Assembly: GCA_900660155.1 (NCBI GenBank)
Contig: CABFPE010000041.1
Span: 866,461-930,460 of the forward strand
Direction of reading: 5' to 3'
Length of the DNA stretch: 64,000 nucleotides
From: Hofstenia miamia
Taxonomy: Eukaryota; Xenacoelomorpha; Acoela; Hofsteniidae
The stretch's first letter is position 1. Each line of letters starts with the position of its first letter. This document shows positions 34,562 through 45,520 of the stretch, in pieces. A program made the position numbers and the translations under genes. Below the pieces are notes generated by a model, which was not told the DNA's origin, ran no database searches, and saw only the letters and a program-made list of their open reading frames with translations.

Positions 34562-35024
34562 CTTTCTGAAGTAAATTTTCTACATCGGGAAATAGGTCGG
34601 TGAAACTCAAAGGATCAATATTAGTCAAATGGAGGTCTTTGTCAAGGGTGAGTTTCTTGGATTTCATCACTAATATTTCCACGGTAGCGTTCAACTGCGT
34701 CTTGGTTAAAAAGAAAGTAAATTTCATCGAATGTTTACAGATAAACTCAAAATAACCACTTCTGGGATCATACAGGAAACTGTTTTCTTCAATAAGCGAC
34801 ATTAATTCGTGAGAATGCACCTCAAATTGCATAGTATCAGGATTTCGCTTGAGATTGCATAACGAGAAGAAACCCTGATATTGGTGGCCATATGACTGAT
34901 AAACAGCAACGTCCTGCAAGTAAGGGCCGCGCGAGATATCGCATAAAGCACATTCAACGCAGGGAAAAATCACAAGTACGAAAACGTAGTAAGTGCGCAT
35001 TGCGCTAATCAAACGTGTGTACAT
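34562..35024 (-). CDS. Nested gene, exon 1 with signal peptide
   Basis: A 463-nt exon starting at ATG 35024, or at a second in-frame ATG at 35000. From the second, MRTYYVFVLVIFPCVECALC is a clear signal peptide, with cleavage likely near the ECALC end, so the second start may be the used one. The mature part contains SRGPYLQDVAVYQSYGHQYQ, several cysteines and a NAT sequon. It leaves in phase 1 at AAAG/GTTTGAG, matching exon 2. I do not recognise the family. Confidence 0.75.
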
Positions 35025-35454
35025 AAGATGCTTAAGAAAACTATGCTATCAATATTTGCATTTATAAGATAAGGTTCCCCAGATGAAATAGAACCTATGA
35101 AAATAAAACAAATTATAACTCAAATAAATAAAAATGGCCTTTCAGAAATGTGTAAAATTAAAAATCTATTAAACTCTGATTTCCTAAGAATTGAGTGATT
35201 CTCTTGAAACAAATGGTCAGAGCTCAGATTAATAATATTCTTACTGTTTGATGACGGCCATCCAAAAAACAACGATACAGTTCATGGTGAAAACTACAAC
35301 GCTGAATCACGAAGAATTACACAGTAAACTCCTATCAACTTAGATTTTTACGCAGGAGTTTATAGTAAATAGACCTACTTGTTACAGGACTGGTTGCTTG
35401 TTAATTTAATAATTGCTTAGTCAAGCTCATTTTGGTTATATACGACCGGTTTAC

Positions 35455-36707
35455 AAATACTACAGTATTTGCCAAAAAATATCTCAATAGAGCCCAAAGA
35501 GATCTATGTAGTGTTTAGGAGATCCCAATAAAGCAAAAAAAGTTGCTCATAGGGATTAGGAGATACGAATAAGGCAAAAGGAAATCCAACTAAGGCAAAC
35601 AAACATCCCAATTGTGCAAATAAATATCCAACATGTATCATTATGAAAAACACTATATGACTTCGGTAAATAAGGTGTACACACATTTTGTGCAAATGAA
35701 ACATGCACAAAGAAAAATGTGTTTTCCAGCAGCTGATGCATTTGAGAACAAGCGGTATGAATACATGCACTGTAGTTATCTATGGTTTATTATTATCAGG
35801 CTCAAAAAAAATTGCACTCATTATCAATTTTAAATAATAAAATGTCTTTGATTTTTATTTGTTACAAAACAGTGAGATTTGAAGAAAAATATAATGAAAC
35901 TGTTGCAGTTTTGTTGCTGGCCAAATATCTAAACTATTGTACTTAACGTATCGCCTTCAAAATTAAAGTATAGACAAATAAGATGGAGGGCTCCAACTTT
36001 TGCCGATAAACTTGATATAAAAAATTTGAAATAAACAACTCTTTTTGTAACAACAATCTATTCACTTTTGTATAATAAGTTTAAAAACGATAGAAGAATA
36101 ATTCTCATTTTGGTATATATATATATATATATATANAGTTGCTCATAGGGATTAGGAGATACGAATAAGGCAAAAGGAAATCCAACTAAGGCAAACAAAC
36201 ATCCCAATTGTGCAAATAAATATCCAACATGTATCATTATGAAAAACACTATATGACTTCGGTAAATAAGGTGTACACACATTTTGTGCAAATGAAACAT
36301 GCACAAAGAAAAATGTGTTTTCCAGCAGCTGATGCATTTGAGAACAAGCGGTATGAATACATGCACTGTAGTTATCTATGGTTTATTATTATCAGGCTCA
36401 AAAAAAATTGCACTCATTATCAATTTTAAATAATAAAATGTCTTTGATTTTTATTTGTTACAAAACAGTGAGATTTGAAGAAAAATATAATGAAACTGTT
36501 GCAGTTTTGTTGCTGGCCAAATATCTAAACTATTGTACTTAACGTATCGCCTTCAAAATTAAAGTATAGACAAATCAGATGGAGGGCTCCAACTTTTGCC
36601 GATAAACTTGATATAAAAAATTTGAAATAAACAACTCTTTTTGTAACAACAATCTATTCACTTTTGTATAATAAGTTTAAAAACGATAGAAGAATAATTC
36701 TCATTTT

Positions 36708-36748
<41 letters not shown>

Positions 36749-36955
36749 TGTTCGAGTTCAGTTCAAATAATTTTATCGGATATTTGTTTGTATTAATTGG
36801 ATGACTAATTGCCTTACTCGGATCTTTTCATGCCCAATTCTGATTTTTAAAAGCCTTAATTGGATATTTCAATCTCAATATGGATTTCCTAATGCCGTAA
36901 TCGGATCTCTTTGTGCTCTATCGGGATATTTTTTGTCAAATATTGTAGTTTACTG
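35455..36955. mobile_element. Inverted-end element with 21-bp periodic subterminal repeats
   Basis: The left end CTACAGTATTTGCCAAAAAA and, read inward from the right, CTACAATATTTGACAAAAAA are inverted. Just inside each end lies an array of degenerate 21-bp units of the type ATCCAACTAAGGCAAACAAAC: about four or five on the left (35521-35632) and six or more on the right (36770-36905), in opposite orientations. There is no transposase frame. A target duplication is unclear, with TTAC on both sides at best. It is a non-autonomous element of unknown superfamily. Confidence 0.75.
35541..36742. repeat. 596-bp direct duplication joined by a single N
   Basis: The sequence from 35541 repeats from 36137, nearly base for base, up to the TA run at 36709-36742. 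The junction is a TA microsatellite with one N at 36136. The near identity and the lone N suggest an assembly join rather than a true duplication. Confidence 0.9.
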
Positions 36956-37789
36956 TACATTAAGATTAAGTGCGTGCAACTGCAATGATACCTTTTCATT
37001 TAATATGAACTATTTTAGAACGCCTTATACCAGAATAAACCCTATATCATTTTCATAGTGAAAGCTGGGTGACGCATTCCAATTAGCAGGTCCAGCAAAA
37101 GTCAGTCTAAATACGTTCAATCTAAATAACTGATTACAATGCAAGGCTAACATAATATTAGTGTCGCTCAATTAAATTTAAGAATGTATGGGTGACATTC
37201 ATTATCGATTTTAAATTGCTAAAAAACAGATCATGAAGTTTCCAGGACGACTAGGCAAAAAATAAACACAAGTTAAGATAGACCCCATTAAGCAACTGAA
37301 AAAGATGAAATGTTTTCACGTGCACTCGACTTTGTTTAAGAAACAAAAAATATCTTCAAGAAGAAGTTTTGCACCGAGGATATTAGTACAATATGAGTTT
37401 GTATTTATTAAAAATTTAAACTAGAGAGGTTCAGAATGCACTTCATATTGTTCATATAAATACAACTCAGGTTAAAAATGTCCTTAAAAAACATTTCGTT
37501 TAGAGACCATCAGCATAATATTGTGGTGTCAGACGATGTTGGTGATAACCAGGCTAACAGGCTTGTTTGTTTTAGTTAACAGTGTTAACTTTCAATTTTA
37601 ATTGTTTATCGTTCTTGCCTATATAATTCCGTTATTGGTTATTGTTTAGAAAGAAGAACTGTGCCTAGTCGTTGGTGCTATCTGAACTTCACCGCTTGTA
37701 CCTTGACACCAAAAATTTTGTTGGGTCTGGGTCGTGTGAAAGGCTTTTCTCAAAAACAAGTCATGTCGAGTGACTCCAAATATGCAACC

Positions 37790-38285
37790 TCGAAAACATT
37801 TTAGTAGAAGTTAAGGTTTTAATCGAGATCTAGGTCAAGGTCAAATTGCGCAATAATATATTTTATTTGTAAAAAAGTGTATTAAGTTTCTCAACTTATA
37901 TCATTAAAACATATTGGGTGTATTAATAGAATTTCTTTCAAAATTGCTCTTTGAGTATTTTAGTGATTTTAAAGTTAACGGCATGTATTTAATGCTAATA
38001 CAAAATTTTGAGCGAAATAAATCTTAATCAAGTTTATTACATTTTAAAAACAAAACACTGTTAATAAGATCTTGACATTATAAGGCAAAATGTGCATTAA
38101 AATACTTTAATTTAGAATAATATTAATATGTATATTATTCTGGATACAGCCTTGTATAATTTGTGTAAAAATCTATTTGACCTCGACTTCGATTAAAATG
38201 TTGATAATCGAGATCGAGTTCATATAATCTATGTGTGCGAGGTCGAGATCAAGGTTCGAGTCTGCATCTCCGGCTAATTGAATAA
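37790..38285. repeat. Region with inverted CGAGGTCGAG-type motifs
   Basis: The left part has TTTTAATCGAGATCTAGGTC and the right part GACCTCGACTTCGATTAAAA, followed by CGAGGTCGAGATCAAGG. These are loosely inverted and resemble an old foldback or hAT-like element. The ends could not be fixed. Confidence 0.4.
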
Positions 38286-38392
38286 TGCTGACATTAATTA
38301 CTAACTACATACATGTATGCAGGTTTTAACGAAACTGAACAATTGAACAGTGAAGTACATGTAACTTTTTTGTCACATGACAATTAATGAAT

Positions 38393-38936
38393 AAGGATGG
38401 GTACGTTTAAACGTTTAAACGCTGTTTAAAGGTGAAGTAAAAAGAAATAATTAAATAATAGGCCTCTAGTTGTTAACTCTTTCTCTACCATTGTATCCAA
38501 ATGAGCACAATTTCTATTTGCGCTGTCATGCCGTTAATAATCAGCTAACAACTTTTTTAAAATTTAAACCTGTGAATTATGAGACAATTAGTTAATGAAA
38601 TAAATATAGCAGCTATACAAGATAGCAAGTGCATTTATGGCATGTCCTGCTACCTCTGTGGCTGCTCAAGCTGCCTTTTCTAAGGCAGGAAACTTGCAAC
38701 GGCGAGAAAGAGCGAGTTTTTGCTCGAAAAAAATTGATCAAATTTTACTTTTAAAATCTGTAGTCTAATGTAATTTACAAACAATAAAAATAATTCATTT
38801 TCATTTAAATTTGAATTTTTAATTACGGAATTTTAGTTATATTTATCGTTATGCCTACAGGTCTAGTTTAAAGGTTTTCAGTTTGTAAAAGTAATGCGTT
38901 TAAGCGTTTACAAATTTAGTAAAAGTGCCCATTCTG
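38393..38936. mobile_element. hAT-like miniature element with direct-repeat flanks
   Basis: The left end AAGGATGGGTACGTTTAAACG starts with AAGGATGGGTAC and the right end, read inward, is CAGAATGGGCACTTTTAC. The element is flanked by ATTAATGAAT on both sides (38383-38392 and 38937-38946). Runs of GTTTAAACG-type motifs lie just inside the ends. There is no coding capacity. Confidence 0.75.
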
Positions 38937-38993
38937 ATTAATGAATAGCAAAGAATTCAATTTTCCGGCTACTGGTTAAATAGTTGTGTGAAA

Positions 38994-39003
<10 letters not shown>

Positions 39004-39030
<27 letters not shown>

Positions 39031-39139
39031 GCCATTATTTGGAAAGAAAGATTCAATCAATATTACTGGAAACAACATATTTTTGTACTATTGTTTGATA
39101 AATTGATTTTAAGTTTATAATTCTTAGTAGATAAAAAAT

Positions 39140-39171
<32 letters not shown>

Positions 39172-39172
39172 G
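39004..39172. repeat. Two TA microsatellites
   Basis: TA runs at 39004-39030 and 39144-39172 lie just downstream of MON2 exon 15, at the 5' end of the giant intron. Confidence 0.9.
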
Positions 39173-39195
39173 CATGGATAAGCCATTCAAAATAC

Positions 39196-39371
39196 CTTGA
39201 GATTTGATTGAAAGACTCAATGACATATAAAAGAAGATCCCAGCCAAAAATCAGGTTCTGTCCGTTGTCTTGTAACAGAATTAAAAGACAATCAAACTGC
39301 TTTAGCCGCACATCGGCATATGTCACCTCGCACATATGCTTCAAAGGTAGTAGAATGGATAACTGTAACTC
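39196..39371 (-). CDS. MON2: MON2 exon 15
   Basis: Residues 773-830. It encodes LSILLPLKHMCEVTYADVRL, KQFDCLLILLQDNGQ and FGWDLLLYVIESFNQIS, which align with the vertebrate LLLLNPLKEM, DIRLKQLECVLQILQSQGD and GWPLVLGVMGAI regions. It begins after CTGTTTAG and leaves in phase 2 at GTATTT into the 19-kb intron. Confidence 0.95.
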
Positions 39372-39579
39372 CTAAACAGACAAAATCTACATCTCAAATG
39401 CACGAGAATATTTCAAGAATCTTACGATCACAGAGTAGAAATGTTAAATTAGAATTTCTGAAATGTAAAATTGAATTCCTTTACACATACATGTATTATT
39501 CTACAGAAATTAAGACCAGGAATATGCATCCCTTAAGATATTTGTTACACAATAAGTCAAATATTGACTTATATGTCTC

Positions 39580-39837
39580 CAGTGGCCCGTTTAGGATTTT
39601 TAAAACGGGGGTCTGACACCTTTTTTACAGAAAAAATTTGGAAGAAATGTTTTTTTGGACAGAAATAAGCTTACACAAAATGCAATCGTCTGTTTTTAGC
39701 AGCAAATCTATTGATAACATCTTGAATTAACGTGAACTATTTTCAATTTTGAGGAAAAGAGAACATTTTTCTTAAGGGTTCGCAGTTGCCCCAAAAAGGA
39801 GGGTGCGTTTGCCCCCTGCCCCCTAAACGCGCCATTG
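39580..39837. mobile_element. hAT miniature element with perfect 8-bp duplication
   Basis: The inverted ends are CAGTGGCCCGTTTAGG and, inward from the right, CAATGGCGCGTTTAGG. The 8-bp target duplication TATGTCTC is perfect (39572-39579 and 39838-39845). At 258 bp it has no coding capacity. It lies in MON2 intron 14. Confidence 0.92.
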
Positions 39838-40325
39838 TATGTCTCCCTTGTAGTTACTGCATAACGAAATTGATGCGCAATTTGAAATGAATATATATGA
39901 ACATTTAGAGCTTGAATTTGCATGCGAAATCCAATAGAAATGCATTTGAAAACATTTATATACGGAATGCGTAATTATAAGAAAGATGTAGTAATCTTTC
40001 AGATTCTCTGGCTTCTCACTAACACCCAAATTTTGAAAAACACTTGAAAAAGATCACTCAAACGTAGCAGAATAAATTCTAAACAATTGCAAAACACTTT
40101 CAAACAAACTATACCAACGTGAAATATTTTTCGTTAATTTTCTATCTCAGATTTTAATTGCTTTGTTGTCATCGGAGACCAATTTCTAATTTCATGACTA
40201 TTTTATTGCAATTGCAAGTAAAGCTTATACATAAAAGAAAGCGAAATTATTACACAAAATGCATACATTTTCTAGATATTTTAATTTGATAATTTAAAAA
40301 GTAATAATAATAGATACAAATGTAC

Positions 40326-40450
40326 CTTGTTTTCAGTGAGAGGAGGTACGTAAGATTGATTCATTGCAATCTTAATTAAAGCAGTTATCGCTTCAGCCGC
40401 CCAGCATCGCAGTTGAGCATTTGAGTGCTTTGTTACTTCATGTAAATGAT
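40326..40450 (-). CDS. MON2: MON2 exon 14
   Basis: Residues 731-772. It encodes HLHEVTKHSNAQLRCWAAEA and ITALIKIAMNQ, then VPPLTENK, aligning with LLEVCQHPNSRMREWGAEA, LTSLIKAG and PPLSQNQ. Phase is 1 in and 0 out. Confidence 0.95.
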
Positions 40451-40950
40451 CTAATTTTTGTTGAATAAATTCAAATTTAAAATTCTAGTCACTTTGAAAA
40501 TTTATTAAAAATGTGGAACTATGGTACAAATCGATATACGCGTGGCCACAAATAAAGATAAACACGCTACTAAAGTGGTTATTTTGTAATTTGTTTCTAT
40601 ATATATACACACACACACATATATATATATATATACATACAATAGCAATGACGTAGGTTGTAAGAGCTATAAATTTCATTTCATAGGCCTTTTTATAACT
40701 ATCGGTATTGAAACACCCGGCCCCAAAGGCGGCATTTATTACCACTTCCTACTAGGGCAAAAATTTTCTACCAATAATTGCAGAGCTTCAAAATAAGCAA
40801 GTTTGATAAAATAAATGGTTGGAAAGGTTTATGTACACAAAATGATAAATTATTAAGTTTTAATTGAAAAACCTTAAATCAAAGTTAACTTCTGAAGACA
40901 ATACAAACTTTTAATATAATACATTGTTATTACAGACGACTAAATATTAA

Positions 40951-42245
40951 CACTAGAACGGCGGAACCCGTCAATTGACGATTTTTTTATTTTAAAACTG
41001 CTATAATTTTTTTTAAAGAAATATTTTTTATAATCCTCTCGTGAGTTTTAATCATTTTCGAAGTGTCACAAAATGCAAAAGAAAATTTTATGATAACTCA
41101 TATTGAAAATAAAATATTGTTGAATATACCTACAACGGCGAAACCCGTCAATTGACGATTTGAATAATATTAATAAAATTCTAGCAATTTTTAAATGTTA
41201 ATGGCAACTATTTCACATTATTACATACAGTAAACAATAAATACATATTGTGAGCTATTCTTTATTATTACATTTATTGTCAAATTAATTGATATTTATT
41301 TCATGTTTTTGTTTAGTGAAATTTATTTTCGAATACATCAATTCACCAAAACATATACATACTTCTAAAATTACGATCAAAAACAAGCTTTATTGACATA
41401 GTTGTCAAGAATTTTATTAACATATTGCAAGAATTTATTTACAAAGCAAGTATCAAATAATATTTGAGATCATTTTGACCAGATTAAAATGAAAATAGAA
41501 TAATATGTAACTAATGCAATGATATAATATGCAATATTGAGTCTAGATAATAAAGGGAACAAATTTTGTACAAATGGATCCAAATTTAGATTTCAAAAGC
41601 AGTTTACACATACAGTCGCAAAACTTCTTCTGCTGAAATTCTTCTTCTAGCCATAGTAAAACTGATAAAACAAAATGTAAATTTTGAAATCAAAAGATTG
41701 TATATAAATGCAGAAATTATAGATGAAATGATGAGACATGACACAAAAGCCAATAAATGTTAAGTTTATTTGAAGCGTATTGTTATTTAGTTCCTATTAG
41801 ACGAACTAATCAGTTACAAAAGTCTCTACAATACGCCAGTAGTAAGTATTAGATCTGAGATATATTCAATTTGCGCCACGAATTTGTAACAAACTCGAAA
41901 CGCTAGCTCTTCATTTCAATTCAGGAATGATTTTTCTTGATGAATTATTACACAATCAAGCTAGGTATATTAGCGATGACATTATAATAAATACACTTAT
42001 ATTAAAAAGAAAATAATGATGTTGAATTATTCACAATCGTTTTTCATTACATTTTAGAAGGACATACACTGAACATTTTTTAAACATTTACTGCCAACAT
42101 ATGACTGTATAGTACTTTAGAATGTATACCATAATATTATATGTTGCTATAATTTTATTATGCTTAAAAACTCATTAAAAAATAAAAATCGTCAATTGAC
42201 GGGTTTCGCCGTTCTAGGTATAACAATTTTCCCGCCGTTGTAGTG
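40951..42245 (-). mobile_element. piggyBac-type element remnant
   Basis: The element is flanked by TTAA on both sides (40947-40950 and 42246-42249), the target duplication of piggyBac elements. Its ends are CACTAGAACGGCGG and, inward from the right, CACTACAACGGCGG. The palindrome CGTCAATTGACG occurs near both ends (about 40970, 41150 and 42190), each beside a GGCG(G/A)AACCCG motif. On the minus strand, 41654-41604 could encode MARRRISAEEVLRL followed by a GTATGT donor, resembling the N-terminus of piggyBac transposases. The catalytic domain is absent. It lies in MON2 intron 13. Confidence 0.85.
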
Positions 42246-42350
42246 TTAAGAACTGTATAGAACCCGAAAAACAATTACGAGATTTCACTTTCTATGGAAA
42301 AGAATATACACTTTAACGACCTCAAAAAGCTAGTTGGGTAAATAAATTAC

Positions 42351-42533
42351 CTGTGATATGTTCCCATACAATGACTATACGATACAAGTTTACTAATCCA
42401 GTTTCCAAAAGTTTGGCAACTGCAAACAAAGAGGGCTCTTTCAAACTAGTCGCTGATTCCATACTCACGGTTGATATGCAACAAAGAGCTGTCAGTAAAT
42501 CACTAATGGCCTTTTGAGACAAATGCTGACTAT
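42351..42533 (-). CDS. MON2: MON2 exon 13
   Basis: Residues 670-730. It encodes ISDLLTALCCISTVSME and KEPSLFAVAKLLETGLVNLY, the latter nearly identical to vertebrate MON2. Phase is 1 in and 1 out; the donor is GTAATT. Confidence 0.97.
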
Positions 42534-42717
42534 CTAAACCAATTAAGAAAAAATTATTAGAATCAAAACATTTTCTAAAAATATACTTGAAAATGTCAAT
42601 AATATTGGAAATATATTTAAAAGCAAGTTTTTGGCAGGTAAAATTGTGAGCACGGTTTATGTATGCATTAAGCTAAATTGTTGTAAATTTCTAAGAATTA
42701 TAAAAATTGAAGATTAC

Positions 42718-42886
42718 TTTCGAAAAGAAGAGTTAGCCTTTCACTAAGGAAGGGTAATCTTGCAACGGCTGCATTTGTAACAGAAGTGGAAGGAGCCTCA
42801 CTTGGCGGTGCTGCATTTAGGCGACCATTGGCTAAAGGTTTGAGACCCAATGACCAAGCCAAATGTTCTAACGTTGTTAAAACCAT
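42718..42886 (-). CDS. MON2: MON2 exon 12
   Basis: Residues 614-669. It begins MVLTTLEHLAWSLGLKPL after AATTTAG, aligning with LVLATLQHLVWILGLKPS, and ends ERLTLLFE. The ATG at its start is an internal codon, not an initiation site. Confidence 0.96.
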
Positions 42887-43012
42887 CTAAATTTTTTGAT
42901 TAAATATTTTTTAAATACTATTAACACAAACAGTGAAAACTGCAATATAACAAGATGCGTCAAGTTAAAACCTATACACCATGCAGCATACAATGAAACC
43001 ATAAAATTGTAC

Positions 43013-43373
43013 CTGCCAAGTTTCATCTAGAAATTCACCATGTCTAAGAGCTGTATCCAGTAGTGATTCCATGCAGGACAAATGTTTGGAGGTGAGACAT
43101 AAAGTTCCCCCACCAGCCACAGATGGATTCAGTGGAGTGCCTGTAACTACAATATTGTATTGTTCTAAATCTGATCTACGCATTGACGGAGCCACCACGG
43201 ATGTTGATTTGATACATGGATTCAATACGGCCATACCATAGAGTGCAGGTAAACAAGAACGACAAAGCTGAAGCACCAGTGAATCTCTGGCTGCAGTAAC
43301 TTGCAGACTTCCACTTATCATAATCAACGATTCCAAAGCGCTGAGTGAAACTTTAAGAATAGAATCGTTGGTA
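43013..43373 (-). CDS. MON2: MON2 exon 11
   Basis: Residues 493-613, the longest exon of the model. It encodes AARDSLVLQLCRSCLPALYG, then TLCLTSKHLSCMESLLDTAL and GEFLDETWQ, which align with SRDAFITAICKGSLPPHY, VMLTSKNIQCMRTLLNLA and GAVLGTSWQ. Phase is 2 in and 0 out. Confidence 0.95.
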
Positions 43374-43658
43374 CTAGGTAAAAAGTCTTGTATACAAATA
43401 CAATTTAAATTAAAAATGTATATACCAGTACGGTACAAATTATTAACTATAAACTTAAGATACTTACATGTTGTTATAAATAAAACTAGTGCATATAACT
43501 CATTAAACTGCTTTTTGTAGAACTGAAATATAAGTAAAAACTGGCTAGCATATTCGAAAATGAAATTAAGTAAAACTAGGTTTAATGAATTATAAATATT
43601 TTTGTTTTTCTCAAAATTCATAACATTCATTTGTAGATTACTAATGTTAGGCATTTAC

Positions 43659-43877
43659 CTAGCTTCAATAACGATTCCCAGAGCTGGCAATATTCCCATC
43701 CACGAATTGGTGATCATATTGACTACAAGATCTCTCTCGTCCTCAGTGCTCTCATCAGTTAGTAATTCAAAGGCACCGATTATGGAATCGATGGTGGAAA
43801 GGATACAAGTGTATCCCACGGTAACTGCATAGCCATCGGCGATTGGAGGTATTGAGTCAATGGATGTATGTTCCAGT
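43659..43877 (-). CDS. MON2: MON2 exon 10
   Basis: Residues 420-492. It encodes LEHTSIDSIPPIADGYAVTV, CILSTIDSI and NSWMGILPALGIVIEA, aligning with [20 protein letters not shown] and NACWCGLLAALSLLLDA. The donor is GTAAAT in phase 2. Confidence 0.93.
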
Positions 43878-43947
43878 CTAAAAAATAATCATTACGAATT
43901 ACACCATTAAAAAGTTGTATAGTCTTAAGATCCTGAAAGAGATACTA

Positions 43948-45249
43948 CAGGGTGATCTATAAGTCAGGAACTATTTTGATTGGCCATATTTTTTCTAGCC
44001 AATTGTCAATTTGTATGTTTGTATCATTTATGTGTTGAACATTCTATGGGGTTTCATATTTCTCAATAATTTTCAGTACTCTACACGTCAACTAACTGTT
44101 AAATGGACTTACCAACACAACTGGAACTGGTGCAGTTATTCTATTCGAATTCGTCTTCACCAACCCTTTGATTGCGTACATATGAAACCAAGGATAACCT
44201 CAAAAATGAGCCTTTCCATGCATCTGCAATAACCAAGCTGACTCAAAAATTTGAAGAAACATTTTCTCTACATGTCAATAAACCTGGCCGTTGTTCCATA
44301 ATTGATGAAGTGAGAGCATCACATTTAAATCAAGCTAATAGCAATACCTGTGGAACAAGTTCTTTGAGACAATATTAAAGAGAAACTGGAATTAACTACT
44401 CTACAGTCAGAAAAATAACCAAGGAGAACTTGAACTTTAAAAAATACAAGCTTAAATTTGTACATGGTCTTCAATACGATGATATGGAACATCAACTGGA
44501 ATTTGCATTGTTTGATACACGATTGTTACCAGTGTTGGATGAGATTTTGTGGACCGACGAGGCTCGTTTTCATCTTAGTGGTGAGTTGTCATTCTTATTA
44601 GGCTATGTATGGGCATCAGAAAATCCTAACATCAATTTAAATCGAACTTTGCACTCCCCAAAAATCACAGTTGCTGTTGCATTTACCTCGAAATTCATAT
44701 TGCCTCCTCATTTTTTTGTATATAATGAATCAGTTCGAAAGGAAAATTATCTTGAAATGATTAAATATCATATAATTCCCAAGCTAAAAGAAAAACGAAA
44801 ATTCAACAAGAATTTCTTCATGCAAGATGGGGCCACTCCCATACAGCTTGCGACACAATTTCGTTTTTGCGTGAAAATTTTGGAGAGCGAGTTATCAGTG
44901 GCTCATTTGATTTATTTTGGCCCCCTCGTTCACCAGATTAAACGCCTTCCGATTTTTCGTTTTGGGGAAACATCAAGAATAAGGTTTATTCCAAAACACA
45001 TCTTAACTTAGATTCTTTAAAAGAAAAAATCATTGAAGAATTCAGTAACATTGATGCTGCAACTTTGCAAAATGTAGTGCACTCGATTCCAGCTTGCATT
45101 ACACGACTGAGACTCGTAAATGGTGAACATATATGACACATAAAACCCCATTTATTGTACTTTTAGTTAAAAATTTATCTGTTTCTGTTTTTGAAAATAA
45201 ATGTTTAGTATTTCCATTTAAAGTTGTTCTCTACTTATAAATCACCCTG
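43948..45249 (+). mobile_element. Mariner-like DD41D element, decayed
   Basis: The element is 1302 bp, flanked by TA on both sides. Its inverted ends are CAGGGTGATCTATAAGTCAG and, inward from the right, CAGGGTGATTTATAAGTAGA. It lies on the plus strand, antisense to MON2, in intron 9. It belongs to the family of IS630-Tc1-mariner transposases with WPPRSPDL, common in invertebrates. Confidence 0.93.
44170..45136 (+). pseudogene. Mariner-like transposase, broken
   Basis: The N-terminal part with the helix-turn-helix domain survives near 44200-44420 (ITKLTQKFEETF, RETGINYSTVRKITKENL). The catalytic part runs 44430-45136 in pieces. It contains WTDEARFHLSG (first aspartate), FFMQDGATP (second), then WPPRSPD and TPSDFSFWGNIKNKVY (third). 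I count 41 residues between the second and third aspartates, giving a DD41D triad, provided the frames are joined. Stops occur after residues LRQY near 44377 and at SPD near 44938, and the frame shifts near 44865, so it cannot make an active enzyme. The ending is RLRLVNGEHI before a stop. Confidence 0.88.
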
Positions 45250-45520
45250 TACAATTTCTGAAAAAATAATAAATCTTTTCTAAAACTAAACGAATTTAAA
45301 TCTCTGATCAGAATCCGCCAAGTTAAAGGTAAAATCTAATAACAAATTTACCACCATGAAATTCATTAAAAAGAAAATCTCCACATCGGCGTATATATGA
45401 ATGAAGACTCCATGAAGACATACATAATGAGTAAGTAAAAAACTTTTCGAGATAAACTTAAAAGCAATTTTCGGCAAAAAACGTGTTTTGTCTTCATATA
45501 AAAACTTTGGAATAACTTAC

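Larger units (their letters stand above)
28220..35024 (-). other. Nested gene in MON2 intron 15, unrecognised secreted or membrane protein
   Basis: At least six phase-consistent exons (35024-34562, 34111-33703, 33106-33053, 33012-32972, 32858-32746, 32509-32201) encode 463 residues, with a likely seventh at 28566-28220. The product has an N-terminal signal peptide, paired cysteines and at least seven N-glycosylation sequons, so it probably enters the secretory pathway. One intron is just 40 nt. The gene lies on the same strand as MON2, wholly inside its largest intron. I do not recognise the family and propose no function. Confidence 0.7.
20050..39195. other. MON2 intron 15, 19,146 bp
   Basis: The intron joins exon 15 to exon 16 with matching phase, and the residues flanking it are adjacent in vertebrate MON2, so no coding sequence is missing. 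It contains the nested gene, the LINE copies, several DNA elements and the 1000-N gap. Stretches without recognised content are 20050-22090, 27433-28219, 29660-30630, 31474-32200, 35025-35450 and 36960-37780. Confidence 0.9.
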
